Positions 28,655-38,508 of a DNA stretch of 39,859 bases are shown here, piece by piece. Source of the stretch: an uncultured Azonexus sp. (GTDB lineage: Bacteria > Pseudomonadota > Gammaproteobacteria > Burkholderiales > Rhodocyclaceae); assembly GCA_937983545.1 (NCBI GenBank), contig CALJZP010000250.1, positions 1 to 39,859 on the forward strand. The letters run 5' to 3'. Both the position numbers and the translations under genes were made by a program. The notes below the pieces were generated by a model, which worked only from the letters and a program-made list of their open reading frames with translations, was not told where the DNA came from and did not search any database. Each line of letters starts with the position of its first letter. Within the stretch, counting starts at the first letter, position 1.

Positions 28655-29098
28655 TTGGATTACGACCTCGACCGCCTGGTCGCCTTCTACCATGAGCTGA
28701 CACCGGAGAGCGTGGCGCGCTTTCCCGAGTTCTACAGCGCCGACGCCTATTTCAAGGACCCGTTCAACGAGGTACACGGCGTTGAGGCGATCGCCCGCAT
28801 TTTCAGCCACATGTTCCGGCAGGTCGATTCGCCGCGTTTCGTCGTCACCGAGCGCTTGGCTGACGCCAACGGTGTCATGCTGGTTTGGGCGTTCCACTTC
28901 CGTGTCCGACTGTGGCGACGCAGCGAATCCCAGTCGATTCGTGGCGTCTCGCACCTCAAGTTCGCCACCGACGGCAAGGTAAATTACCACCGCGACTACT
29001 GGGATGCCGCCGAAGAGCTCTACATGAAGCTGCCGCTCGCCGGGAGCATGATGCGGTATCTAAAGAATGCATTTGCCTGCAAGCAGCCCGTCGCATAG
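28655..29098 (+). CDS. Nuclear transport factor 2 (SnoaL-like) family protein
   Basis: LVAFYHELTPESVARFPEFYSADAYFKDPFNEVHGVEAIARIFSHMF...KVNYHRDYWDAAEELYMKLP; TTG start with ggagcc upstream, one base after the SDR stop. Confidence 0.82.
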   Translation: MDYDLDRLVAFYHELTPESVARFPEFYSADAYFKDPFNEVHGVEAIARIFSHMFRQVDSPRFVVTERLADANGVMLVWAFHFRVRLWRRSESQSIRGVSHLKFATDGKVNYHRDYWDAAEELYMKLPLAGSMMRYLKNAFACKQPVA

Positions 29099-29256
29099 CC
29101 GATTGCTTGCTGAAGGCCCACATCGCCAGATCCGCAGACGCCAGCGCGCGTTAGCCTGAACGGCCAGCGGACCGATCGGGCCTTTCGTCACCACCCGGTA
29201 CTGGCACAAAGGCCATTCAGTCGTAAGATTGGCGTACCCGACAACGCCAAAAAACC

Positions 29257-29676
29257 ATGGAAACTCATATCACCGACATCGCGCACGTCATCCAGCTTTC
29301 GGTTGCGCCGGTATTCCTCCTGACGGCGATCTCGACCTTGATCGGCGCCATGAACACCCGGCTCAGCCGCACCATCGACCGCCGCCGGGTGATCACGGAG
29401 GCATGCACGGGCAAGGAAATAACATCGGAATACACCGATGAACTTCAGTTGCTGGCGAGGCGCCGTCGCCTTATTTACCTGGCCATCCTGTTCGCCGTCG
29501 TCGCAGCACTGCTGGTGTGTTTTGTCGTCGCCGGCGCCTTTCTCGGGGCCTTGATGGCGAACGACCTCACACGCCTGGTTGCGGCATTTTTCATCCTGGC
29601 GATGGGTTCGATGATCGCGGCGCTTACGCTGTTTTTACGGGAGATTTATCTCGCCGTCAGCGCCGGTTCCCGCTAG
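29257..29676 (+). CDS. DUF2721 domain-containing membrane protein
   Basis: HVIQLSVAPVFLLTAISTLIGAMNTRLSRTIDR...LLARRRRLIYLAILFAVVAALLVCFV. Confidence 0.85.
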   Translation: METHITDIAHVIQLSVAPVFLLTAISTLIGAMNTRLSRTIDRRRVITEACTGKEITSEYTDELQLLARRRRLIYLAILFAVVAALLVCFVVAGAFLGALMANDLTRLVAAFFILAMGSMIAALTLFLREIYLAVSAGSR

Positions 29677-29766
29677 CGCCCTGATCTTGAAAGGGAATTG
29701 CAGCCAGCGGTTGAATCCGCAGAACAAAGCCGACCATTCTGCATTCGCCAGCTTCCCACCAACGAA

Positions 29767-29797
29767 AAAGCCCGACCAATCAGGCCGGGCTTTGTTT
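29767..29797. terminator. Intrinsic terminator between DUF2721 and the ALDH gene (convergent)
   Basis: aaagcccgaccaatcaggccgggctttgttttt: GC stem agcccg/cgggct with T-tract on plus and A-tract (aaaaa) on the other side. Confidence 0.75.
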
Positions 29798-29814
29798 TTC
29801 CGGTTTTCCGAAGC

Positions 29815-31320
29815 TCAAACCATCATCAACACTGATTTCTGCTCCAGGTAGGCATCGAGTGCCGCCCGGCCCATCTCCTTGCCGAACCCAGACTGCTTGT
29901 AGCCGCCGAATGGCAGGGCCGGGTCGAGCATGTTGTGGCAATTGACCCAGACCGTGCCCGACTTGATCTTGGGGATCAGGCGATGGACGCGCGACAGGTC
30001 GTTCGACCAGATGGAAGCCCCGAGCCCGAACGGCGTGTCGTTGGCCCATGCGGCAACCTGGTCGAGGTCGTCGTAGGGCATGGCGACGACGACCGGACCG
30101 AAAATCTCCTCTTGCACGACACGGGCCTTCTGGTCCACCTTGGCGAGCACGGTCGGCTTGACGAAGTAGCCCTTGTCGCCTGCCCTGCCGCCGCCGGCGA
30201 CCACCTCGGCCCCCTGCTGGCGACCGATGTCGATGTAGCCACAGACGCGGTCAAGTTGCTCGCGCGAGACCAGCGGGCCGAGCTGGGCGCTCGGGTCCAT
30301 GCCGTGGCCGATGGTCAGGGCGTTGGCGTGGTCAGCCAGATCGGCGACGACGCGGTCGTAGTTTTTCTTGTGCACATAGAGGCGAGAGCCGGCACAGCAC
30401 ACCTGGCCCTGGTTGAAGTAGATCGCCTGCGCGGCGCCCCCGGCTGCCACGCCAGGGTCGCAATCTTCCAGCACGATGACCGGCGACTTGCCGCCCAGTT
30501 CGAGCGTGATGCGCGTCATGTTGTCCATCGCCGCCTTGCCGATCAGCTTGCCGACTTCGGTCGACCCGGTAAAGGTCAGCTTGTTGACGCCCGGATGACG
30601 CGTCAGCGGTGCGCCGACCGATGGGCCATCACCGGTGACGACGTTGACCACCCCTTCCGGGAAGCCGGCCTGGAGAACCAGCTCGGCCAGGTAGAGCGCG
30701 CTCAGCGGCGTCTGCTCGGCCGGCTTGAGAACCACGGTGCAGCCGGTTGCCAGGGCCGGGGCCAGCTTCCACGAAGCGAGCAGCAGCGGGAAGTTCCAGG
30801 CGACGATGGCGCCGACGACGCCGACCGCTTCCTTGCGGGTGTAGCCGACAAATTCGTTCTGCGGCGCAAAGGGGATGGACACATCGAGCGTGCTGCCCTC
30901 GATCTTGGTCGCCCAGCCAGCCATGTAGCGGAAGTAGCTGGCCGACAGCGCAACATCGACGGCTTCGGCGATGGCCACCGACTTGCCGTTGTCGAGCGAT
31001 TCGATTTCGGCCAGCGTGCGAGCATTGGCTTCGATCAGGTCGGCCAGGCGCAACAGCAGGCGCTGGCGCTGATCGGGACGCATCCTGGCCCAACCGGGGG
31101 CTTCGAAGGCCTGGCGCGCGGCCTGGACGGCACGGTCCACATCGGCTTCGGTGGCGGCCGGCACGGTGGCGAGCAGGCTTTCGTCGGCCGGGTTGAGTAC
31201 CTCCAGCGTCTGGCCGTTGCTGCTGGCGACCCACTGCCCGCCAATCAGCATGCGATGGTTGCGACGCGCCATGAATTCGGTCGTCGCCGTGGTGAGAACG
31301 GGGGGTTGCGATGCGTTCAT
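29815..31320 (-). CDS. Aldehyde dehydrogenase (NAD+), phenylacetaldehyde-type candidate
   Basis: VGAIVAWNFPLLLASWKLAPALATGCTVVLKPAEQTPLSAL; FTGSTEVGKLI; LELGGKSPVIV; NQGQVCCAGSRLYVH. Confidence 0.94.
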   Translation of the reverse strand: MNASQPPVLTTATTEFMARRNHRMLIGGQWVASSNGQTLEVLNPADESLLATVPAATEADVDRAVQAARQAFEAPGWARMRPDQRQRLLLRLADLIEANARTLAEIESLDNGKSVAIAEAVDVALSASYFRYMAGWATKIEGSTLDVSIPFAPQNEFVGYTRKEAVGVVGAIVAWNFPLLLASWKLAPALATGCTVVLKPAEQTPLSALYLAELVLQAGFPEGVVNVVTGDGPSVGAPLTRHPGVNKLTFTGSTEVGKLIGKAAMDNMTRITLELGGKSPVIVLEDCDPGVAAGGAAQAIYFNQGQVCCAGSRLYVHKKNYDRVVADLADHANALTIGHGMDPSAQLGPLVSREQLDRVCGYIDIGRQQGAEVVAGGGRAGDKGYFVKPTVLAKVDQKARVVQEEIFGPVVVAMPYDDLDQVAAWANDTPFGLGASIWSNDLSRVHRLIPKIKSGTVWVNCHNMLDPALPFGGYKQSGFGKEMGRAALDAYLEQKSVLMMV

Positions 31321-31436
31321 ACAGTCTCTCCTCTGTGGTCTTGGTTTGGATAAGTCAGGCCGCCAATGCGGTAAAAAAATCGGTCGATACCCGCCGGAGC
31401 GCCAAAAATGGCGAACCGGCGAGGCAAACCGGTGGG

Positions 31437-32411
31437 CTACTCGCGCACGACCATGCCCACTGCCGAGAAAAGCAGTTCGCCCTTGGCCTGCGGGACGATG
31501 GCGGTGACCGCGAGCCGGTCGGGGCGAACAATGGTCTCGAAATGCTGACCGCCATCCTTGCTGAGCAGCGTGGTACCGGCCAGGCCGACCACGCGTACCC
31601 CCCCGTCGGCGCGTTGGGCGATACCGGTCAGCGATTGCTGCGTGCCGCTGACCAAGTGCTTCCAGTGCTCGCCGCGGTCGGTACTGCGGTAGAGATGGCC
31701 GCGCATGCCACCGAGCAGCAGGCTGCCGTCGGCCAGTTCGGCACCTGCCCAGAACGAGCCCTTGTTGTCGGTCTGGATCGCCTGCCAGGTCAGGCCGGCA
31801 TCGGTCGAGCGCAGCACGGTACCGGCTTCGGCGGCGACCAGCAGCAAGCCATCGCGGCCCGGCACGATGGACAGCAGGTGGCGCTCCCCGGCCTCGCCAT
31901 CGACCAGCTGACGTTCGCTCCAGGTCTTGCCGCCATCGCGGGTTTCCAGGGCCAGACCGAATTGCCCCACCGCCAGCCCGCGCTGGACATCGGCAAACCA
32001 GATGCCCATCAGTACCTGATCCTGGCCGCGCATTTCGCGCAGCACATTCCAGGACTTGCCACCATCGACGGTGGCGATCACCGTGCCGTCGTGGCCGGCT
32101 GCCCAGCCACGCAGAGCGTCGAGAAAGAATACCGAGGTCAGCGGCGCCCGGGTCGGGACTTCGCCTTGTACGAAACGCTCACCGTCGTCGGTATAGATCA
32201 CGAAGCCATAATCGCCGACCGCCACCGTCCGGTTACCAGCCTTGGTTGCCGCGTAGATCGGCGCCTTGGTCGGCATCGTCAAATGGGGGGCGGTGCGAAA
32301 GTAGTCGGGGGCTGCCTTGCCCTCACCCGGCGCGGCAGCCAGTTTCAATGACAGCGGCGCCAACAAGGCCAGACCGGTCGCCAGGGCAAGGGTTTGAAGT
32401 TTGAATTTCAT
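31437..32411 (-). CDS. YCF48/BNR-like repeat exported protein
   Basis: Signal peptide; repeated VGDYGFVIYTDDGERF, AAGHDGTVIATVDGGKSWN, VGQFGLALETRDGGKTW, LRSTDAGLTWQAI, YRSTDRGEHWKHL. Confidence 0.85.
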   Translation of the reverse strand: MKFKLQTLALATGLALLAPLSLKLAAAPGEGKAAPDYFRTAPHLTMPTKAPIYAATKAGNRTVAVGDYGFVIYTDDGERFVQGEVPTRAPLTSVFFLDALRGWAAGHDGTVIATVDGGKSWNVLREMRGQDQVLMGIWFADVQRGLAVGQFGLALETRDGGKTWSERQLVDGEAGERHLLSIVPGRDGLLLVAAEAGTVLRSTDAGLTWQAIQTDNKGSFWAGAELADGSLLLGGMRGHLYRSTDRGEHWKHLVSGTQQSLTGIAQRADGGVRVVGLAGTTLLSKDGGQHFETIVRPDRLAVTAIVPQAKGELLFSAVGMVVRE

Positions 32412-32424
32412 GCCGCTTTCTCCA

Positions 32425-34797
32425 TCAGTGGCCGATGGCCGGTGCCTTGACCGGGCCACGACGCGGGAACAGGGAATCGAGCTTGACCGCAAAGGCCGGC
32501 AGCACCGTGATCGCCATCAGCATGTTCACCATGAACATGAAGGTGAGCAGGATGCCCATGTCTGCCTGGAACTTGAGGTCCGAGAAGGCCCAGGTGGCGA
32601 CGCCCACCGACAGCGTGATGGCGGTGAAGATGGTGGCCACGCCAACCTCGCGCAGCGCGCCTTCGAGCGCCACCTTCATCGTCTCGCCATGCGAGAGATG
32701 AATCAGCAGCCGGTTGTAGATGTAGAAGGCGTAGTCGACGCCGATACCGGTGGCCAGCACCATGACTGGGAGCGTGGCGACGGTCAGGCCGATGTCGAGT
32801 TCTTTCATGAACCAGTAGCCGAGAAAGGTAGCCAGCGTCAGCGGCACGCAGCAGGCCAGCATGGCACGCCAATCGCGGTAGGCGAACAGCACGAGGACGA
32901 CAATGGCGCCATACACATAGAGCATCATCGGCAATTCGCGTGCCTCGACTTCCTCGTTGGTCGCCGCCAGCACGCCGACGTTGCCGGAAGCGAGGCGGAC
33001 CTCGATGCCGAGCGGCTTGCCATCGTAACGGTCGCGGAAGGATTTGACGGCTTCGATAGCCGGTTCGATGCTGGTCGCCTTGTGGTCGGCCAGATAGACG
33101 TTGGCGGCCATCATGGTGCACGCCCGGTTGAACAGGCCGCCGGCCTCCGGCAGGTAACCGACGGCTACCTGCAGTGCCTTGCTGTCACGGGGCAGCGCGA
33201 TCATCTTCGGATTGCCCTCGTTGAGGCCGGCATTGGCGAATTTGGCCAGCGCCGACAGCGACTGAACCGACAGCACACCCGGCACCTGCGACATGTGCAG
33301 CGTGAATTGCTCGATATAGTTGAGCACGTCGTAGTTGTTGCACGAGTCGTTGGGCGTCTCGAATACCACCGTCAGCACGTCCATGCCGAGATCGAAGCGT
33401 TTGACGATGTTCTCGATGTCCTGGTTGTAGCGGGCATCCGGACGCAGTTCAGGCGCCCCAGGCTGCAGCGCACCGATGTGGCGGCCATGGCTCTGCCACA
33501 CCGCCACGCCGAGCAGGATGGCCGCCACGGCGAGCACCAGGCGGGCATGGTTGATGTCGGCGATGAAGCCGAGGCGCTGGATGATTTCCCCGCGCCTGGC
33601 CTGGATGGCCTCCAGATGCAGTGCATACTCGCGCGAGAAGCGGAAGTACGACGCGGCGAGCGGCAACATGATCAGGTTGGTGACGATCTTGTAGCCAACG
33701 CCGATCGAGGCGGTGATACCCAGTTCGCGGATCATCGGGATCGGGATCAGCACCAGCGTGATGAAGCCGACGAAAGCGGTGACCAGCGCCAGCGTACCGG
33801 GAATGAACAGGCTGGAAAAGCTCTCGCGGGCGGCATCAATGGAATCGGCACCACCGGCCACTGCCTTGGAAATGGCATTGATCTGCTGGACGCCGTGCGA
33901 GACGCCGATGGCGAAGACCAGGAAAGGTACCAGGATGGCCAGCGGGTCCAGCCCGTAGCCGAGCAGCGTCAGCGTGCCGAACTGCCAGACGACGGACACC
34001 ATCGAGCAGAAGATCGGCAGTGCGGTCAACATCAGCGAGCGGCAGTACCAATAGACGGCCAGCGCGGTGAGCAGCGTGGCCAACGCGAAGAACACGGCGA
34101 CGCCCTTGGCGCCATCGGCGATGTCGCCGATCTGCTTGGCGAAACCGACGATCTCGATCTCGTGAGTCGGCGTTTCGTACTTGACCCGGATGTCCTGCTC
34201 CAGCTTGCCGGCCAGGGCGAGGTAGTCGAGCTGTTCGTGCGTGCCTGGATCTTCCTCGAGCAGGTCGGCGATGATCATCGCGGCGCTGCCGTCGTTGGCA
34301 ACCAGGCTGCCGGTATAGCCGCCGCGTGCCGCACGGTCGCGGATCTGGGTGATCTGGGTAGCGTTCAGGGCATCCGGCGTCACCGTTCCGCCAATCACAT
34401 CCTCGGCCTGAAAGCCCTCTTCCGTCAGCTCATAGACGCGGGTATTCGGCGTCCACAGCGATTGCACCGAGCGACGATCGACGCCGGGCAGGTAGAGAAC
34501 GGCTTCGGTCACCTCGTGCAGCTTTTTCAGCGACTCGGGTGTCCAGATGTTGCCATCGCGGGCACGGACGACAACCATCACCCGGTTGGAGCCGAACAAC
34601 TGGGTACGGTACTTGAAAAAGGTGTCGGTATATTCGTGCCCGACCGGGAGTTGCTTGTCGAAGCCGGCCGACATGTGCAGCCGGGATGCCAGCAGACCCA
34701 TCACGGCGGTCAACGCCAACAGGACCGCCAGCGTGACCAGCCGGTAGCGGAAGAAGAAGTCTTCCAGGCGTTTGACGAAACGGACAATGCTCACCAT
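32425..34797 (-). CDS. MMPL/RND superfamily transporter
   Basis: 790-aa protein with two large periplasmic loops and RND-like TM blocks (PFLVFAIGVSHGVQQINAI; ATGIGVDYAFYIYNRLLIHLSHG). Confidence 0.9.
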   Translation of the reverse strand: MVSIVRFVKRLEDFFFRYRLVTLAVLLALTAVMGLLASRLHMSAGFDKQLPVGHEYTDTFFKYRTQLFGSNRVMVVVRARDGNIWTPESLKKLHEVTEAVLYLPGVDRRSVQSLWTPNTRVYELTEEGFQAEDVIGGTVTPDALNATQITQIRDRAARGGYTGSLVANDGSAAMIIADLLEEDPGTHEQLDYLALAGKLEQDIRVKYETPTHEIEIVGFAKQIGDIADGAKGVAVFFALATLLTALAVYWYCRSLMLTALPIFCSMVSVVWQFGTLTLLGYGLDPLAILVPFLVFAIGVSHGVQQINAISKAVAGGADSIDAARESFSSLFIPGTLALVTAFVGFITLVLIPIPMIRELGITASIGVGYKIVTNLIMLPLAASYFRFSREYALHLEAIQARRGEIIQRLGFIADINHARLVLAVAAILLGVAVWQSHGRHIGALQPGAPELRPDARYNQDIENIVKRFDLGMDVLTVVFETPNDSCNNYDVLNYIEQFTLHMSQVPGVLSVQSLSALAKFANAGLNEGNPKMIALPRDSKALQVAVGYLPEAGGLFNRACTMMAANVYLADHKATSIEPAIEAVKSFRDRYDGKPLGIEVRLASGNVGVLAATNEEVEARELPMMLYVYGAIVVLVLFAYRDWRAMLACCVPLTLATFLGYWFMKELDIGLTVATLPVMVLATGIGVDYAFYIYNRLLIHLSHGETMKVALEGALREVGVATIFTAITLSVGVATWAFSDLKFQADMGILLTFMFMVNMLMAITVLPAFAVKLDSLFPRRGPVKAPAIGH

Positions 34798-34887
34798 GGG
34801 GATTGAACCTCGTAATTTTTATCGTCCTCCTTGCGGAGGTCGGGCGACCCCGTGTGCGAGACAGGCAGGGCCGCCCTGTGAAGCGGA

Positions 34888-36636
34888 TCAGAAGGTGTAG
34901 GAAACCGTCATCGATGCGATATCGCGGTCACGCATCAGGTTCAGGTTGCCGCCTCCAAAGAAGCTGCTGTAGCCCAGACCGACCTTCCACTGGTTGTGGT
35001 AGTCGAAGTTCAGGCCGACCGCCAGCACCTTGCGCCCTTCCACGAAGGGAATGGTGTTCGGGCTGGTACCCTTCACGTCGTGATAGAAGTCGACGATAGG
35101 CGTCGCCGTCCAACCCGAATTGAAGACGTTGGCGTAGGTCAGGCTGACTTCCATGACGTAACCCCAAGAGGTCTTGGTTGGCAGCTCGTAGTTGTTCAGC
35201 AGGTACGGGATTTCGCCGTTCAACTTGAGGCCCGGGTAATGCGCCACGGCCACTTCGGCCATGAAGGCACCGTCGGCAGCCCCGAGCGCGCGTGTCACTT
35301 CCGGCGGCAGCCAGGTGAAGGCCGTGACGTGCCCCTGGTACTTCTTCTCGTTCACGTAGCCGTTGGCCACGGTGTTGCTCGGCACGCTAAACACGCTGTA
35401 GCGGCCAGACAGCGGCACCGTCGGGTCGATGGCCACGCTGTCGCGCGGACGATAGGACAATTCCGCACCGAAGGCCCAGTCGCCGACCTTGGTGTTGGCC
35501 GAAAAGCCGAACAATTCCTTGTTCTCGCCATACTGTTCGACGACGGTGACGCCGCCAAACACGTTGTTGACCGCAGGATTCAGCTTGAAGCCGACGAACG
35601 GCAGCTTATCGTGGTAGCGAATGTAATACGCGGCGAACTCGGTATCTGCCCCCGGTGGCTTGTAGCGGAGGTTGAAGCCGTACTGGCCGTTGTTGGAAGG
35701 TTTGGTCTGCTCGACCGGGATGAAACCGCCCGCTGCGCTGATGCCATCCAGCGACCGGCCGCGCGTCGGGTCGAAGTCGCCAATCCCGCCGTAGCTGGAC
35801 GGAATGAACGCCCCACGCTTGCCCCCCTTGCCGAGAAAATCAGCGGTCGACCAATAAGTGCCGGCAGGATCGAGCTTGAAGCTGTTCCAGGCGAACTGGT
35901 AATACATTTCGGTCGAAAAGCCGCCGCCCAAGGCCATATTCAGCGAGGCCATCGGGGCCGGGATGAGGATTTCCTTGACCTGGGTGCCAGGAATATGAGC
36001 CTTGCGCAGATCGAAGGCGTGAATGGTGTTGATGCCGCCGAGGATGAAGATGTCCTCGCCCCAGTTGATGACCTGGTTACCGAGCTTGAACTTGGCCGAG
36101 TTGTCGCCGACCTTGAAGTCCTTGGACACCCAAAGATCAAGCAGCGAGACGTTTTGTGTCATCGCCTTCTTGGCCTCTTCGTCTAGCGGTGTACGGGCCG
36201 TATTGGCGGCGGCGAAGTCGCTAGACCACGTCACCCGGCCGAGCGCCGCCCAGTTGCCGCGCTCGCCGAGTGCCAGTTCGTGCGTCCCCTTGAGCACGGC
36301 GGCGACGATATCGCCCTTCTTGTAGTTCAGGTTGCCATCGTCGATGTTGGTGTAGTTGAAGTCAGGATTCGACGTGGCGCCCTGCCCTGCGCCGTTGACG
36401 AGTTCGCCAAGGCGGCCGCTGGTCGGCACCGAACCGCCGTTATTGTTGCCGACCATGGAATTGTTCGGCGACTGCATACGGCGCTGGACACCGAGCGAGA
36501 TGGTCGAATCCAGCGAGCCGCTGACGCCATTATCGAGGTCGAATTTGAATGCCCGCGCCTGCCCTGCCACCCCAAGGCCGAGGGTGGCGATGAGCAGAGC
36601 CGGTATGCTGCGCTTGAAGCTTGTATGTTTATGCAT
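34888..36636 (-). CDS. DUF1302 family protein (predicted outer-membrane beta-barrel)
   Basis: Signal peptide, FKFDLDNGVSGSLDSTISLGVQRRMQ, amphipathic beta pattern, C-terminal RDRDIASMTVSYTF. Confidence 0.9.
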   Translation of the reverse strand: MHKHTSFKRSIPALLIATLGLGVAGQARAFKFDLDNGVSGSLDSTISLGVQRRMQSPNNSMVGNNNGGSVPTSGRLGELVNGAGQGATSNPDFNYTNIDDGNLNYKKGDIVAAVLKGTHELALGERGNWAALGRVTWSSDFAAANTARTPLDEEAKKAMTQNVSLLDLWVSKDFKVGDNSAKFKLGNQVINWGEDIFILGGINTIHAFDLRKAHIPGTQVKEILIPAPMASLNMALGGGFSTEMYYQFAWNSFKLDPAGTYWSTADFLGKGGKRGAFIPSSYGGIGDFDPTRGRSLDGISAAGGFIPVEQTKPSNNGQYGFNLRYKPPGADTEFAAYYIRYHDKLPFVGFKLNPAVNNVFGGVTVVEQYGENKELFGFSANTKVGDWAFGAELSYRPRDSVAIDPTVPLSGRYSVFSVPSNTVANGYVNEKKYQGHVTAFTWLPPEVTRALGAADGAFMAEVAVAHYPGLKLNGEIPYLLNNYELPTKTSWGYVMEVSLTYANVFNSGWTATPIVDFYHDVKGTSPNTIPFVEGRKVLAVGLNFDYHNQWKVGLGYSSFFGGGNLNLMRDRDIASMTVSYTF

Positions 36637-36661
36637 GATTTACCCCTCCGTGCGCTTCAGA

Positions 36662-38032
36662 TCAGCGATCGCCGGCGCGGCGCAGTTCGTCTGACTCGAA
36701 GCGCTTGACATCGATGCGCCCCTCCTGCCCGGCCAGCCAGTCGGTGTGCTTGGCTTCCTGGGTCGAGTTCTCGGCCATGTAGCGGTTGACCGTCAGATCC
36801 CAGGACATGAATTCCTGGCTGACGCAGGCGCCGAGTTCGACGGCCGGGTACAGCGAAGCTTCCATGACACGCCACAGCTTGCCCTGCGCGTCGTACTGGT
36901 CGGCGGCAAGGATCATCCAGGTGTCCTCGTCAAGGTAGAAAGTGCGCTTGGAGAACATGTGGCGCATGCCCTGCTTGACCGTCGCCTCGACCTTCCAGAC
37001 GCGGTGTACTTCATAGCGCATCAGGTCGCGCTTCGGATACATGCCCTCATACACTTCCTTGGCCGGACGCTTGGCGACGAACTTGAAGCTGTTGTACGGC
37101 ACGATCATTTCCTGCTTGCCGACCAGTTTCCAGTCGTAGCGGTCGAGGGCACCGGAGAACATCGGGTACTGGTCGGCGGTTTCGAGGTTTTCGTAGCCGG
37201 GGATCGGGTTGTCGTACTCGAAGGCCGGCAGGCGGCGCACGCGGCGCTGGCCCGGGAAATACATCCACGCATCGTTGGACTTGCCGAGGAAGTAATGCGC
37301 CAGGATGATTTCACCGGTTCGCGAAGCCGGGGCCGTCGCCAAGTTGAGCAGCTTCATCTGGACGCCGCCGACATCCTCGATGGACTTGGCCTTGGGCGAA
37401 GCAAACGGCGTGATCACGACTTGGTCCTGGGCCAGGCCGTAGAAGCTGCCGTCCGGATTGATGAAGTTGGTCTGGTAATACTCGATGCGGCCTTCACCCT
37501 GCCAGCGCAGGCGGTGGTTCCAGACCGCCTCGGCACCGTTCTTCGGTATGGCGAACGGGAAACCGCCGCCGACCGCCTGGGCCAGGTTGTCTTTGCCATC
37601 CGAGGTCAGCTTGGCGGTAGTAGCGTTGATTTTGGTCTGGCCGTACACGGAATCCGGGTAGCCGCAACTGCGGTGCGTCGGGTAGACGTCCATCCGATAG
37701 CCTTTGCGTGTCTTGATCAACTCGATCTGACCAGCAGAGAGCTTGTCCTTGTACTTATCGACATTGCTGGCATCGATCGAATACAAGGGTTTGTCAGCAG
37801 CAAACGGGTCGACGCGGGCGTCGCCCAGCTTGTGCTTGCCCTTGGGCAGGCCGCCTTCCCACTTCGGAATGCTGCCGTCCTTGTTGCCGGCGCGTTCGGC
37901 GCCGACCGGTGTCAAATCCTTGCCAAGCTGGGCGGCTTCCTGCTCGCTGACTGCAGCGAGCGCCGGACCGGACAGGCCGATGAGGCCTGCAACGATCAAC
38001 GCCAGCGGCTTGGCTCTATGGTTGGGGTGCAT
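36662..38032 (-). CDS. DUF1329 family protein
   Basis: AAQLGKDLTPVGAERAGNKDGSIPKWEGGL; FLGKSNDAWMYFPGQRRVRRLPAFEYDNPIPG; YEVHRVWKVEATVKQGMRHMFSKRTFYLDEDTWMI. Confidence 0.92.
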   Translation of the reverse strand: MHPNHRAKPLALIVAGLIGLSGPALAAVSEQEAAQLGKDLTPVGAERAGNKDGSIPKWEGGLPKGKHKLGDARVDPFAADKPLYSIDASNVDKYKDKLSAGQIELIKTRKGYRMDVYPTHRSCGYPDSVYGQTKINATTAKLTSDGKDNLAQAVGGGFPFAIPKNGAEAVWNHRLRWQGEGRIEYYQTNFINPDGSFYGLAQDQVVITPFASPKAKSIEDVGGVQMKLLNLATAPASRTGEIILAHYFLGKSNDAWMYFPGQRRVRRLPAFEYDNPIPGYENLETADQYPMFSGALDRYDWKLVGKQEMIVPYNSFKFVAKRPAKEVYEGMYPKRDLMRYEVHRVWKVEATVKQGMRHMFSKRTFYLDEDTWMILAADQYDAQGKLWRVMEASLYPAVELGACVSQEFMSWDLTVNRYMAENSTQEAKHTDWLAGQEGRIDVKRFESDELRRAGDR

Positions 38033-38077
38033 GATTGTGGTCCTCCTGTCGAAAAATGAATGCCCCTGGTTCGAGTG

Positions 38078-38506
38078 TTACTCGATTGAAATGCCCTGCG
38101 CTTTCAGCTCGCTGATGATCGCGGCCCGCCTTCCGGGCACGTCGGCCAAGCGATTGGCACGCAGTTGTCGTACTTCTTGTTCGGTATAGGGAAGCGTGCC
38201 GGCGGGAACTTCCGCCGCACTGAATTGCTGCAGCATCCAGTTCATCATCACCGCCACCTCGGCATCGGTCATGCTGGTCTGCGAGGTGCCGGGCACCTGA
38301 ATCAGGAATTCACGACCATATTTCGCCTTCGGAAAATGCCCGATCGAGCCGCGCATGTCAGGAATGCCGACGCCTGGATTGCCAGCCCCGTCCGGGCCAT
38401 GGCAACCGGAGCAATGCAGCATGTAATTGACCTTGGGCGAACCGCCGGCAGCCATCACCGGGCTGGCCAGCAGTGCCACCGTCATGGCAGCGATCGATCG
38501 TTTCAT
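38078..38506 (-). CDS. c-type cytochrome (monoheme, CSGCH)
   Basis: Signal peptide plus NYMLHCSGCHGPDGAGNPGVGIPDMRG; ATG at 38506. Confidence 0.87.
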   Translation of the reverse strand: MKRSIAAMTVALLASPVMAAGGSPKVNYMLHCSGCHGPDGAGNPGVGIPDMRGSIGHFPKAKYGREFLIQVPGTSQTSMTDAEVAVMMNWMLQQFSAAEVPAGTLPYTEQEVRQLRANRLADVPGRRAAIISELKAQGISIE

Positions 38507-38508
38507 GA

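Noticed and set aside
29935-31353. 472-aa plus-strand ORF antisense to the aldehyde dehydrogenase
   Set aside because: Shadow ORF; minus strand has complete ALDH motifs.
32401-34806. 801-aa plus-strand ORF antisense to the MMPL/RND transporter gene
   Set aside because: High-GC mirror-frame artefact; composition is His/Gln/Arg/Asp-rich with no domain pattern, while the minus strand encodes a clear RND protein.
34996-36186. 396-aa plus-strand ORF antisense to DUF1302
   Set aside because: Shadow ORF, no recognisable family.
36746-38059. 437-aa plus-strand ORF antisense to DUF1329
   Set aside because: Shadow ORF, no recognisable family.
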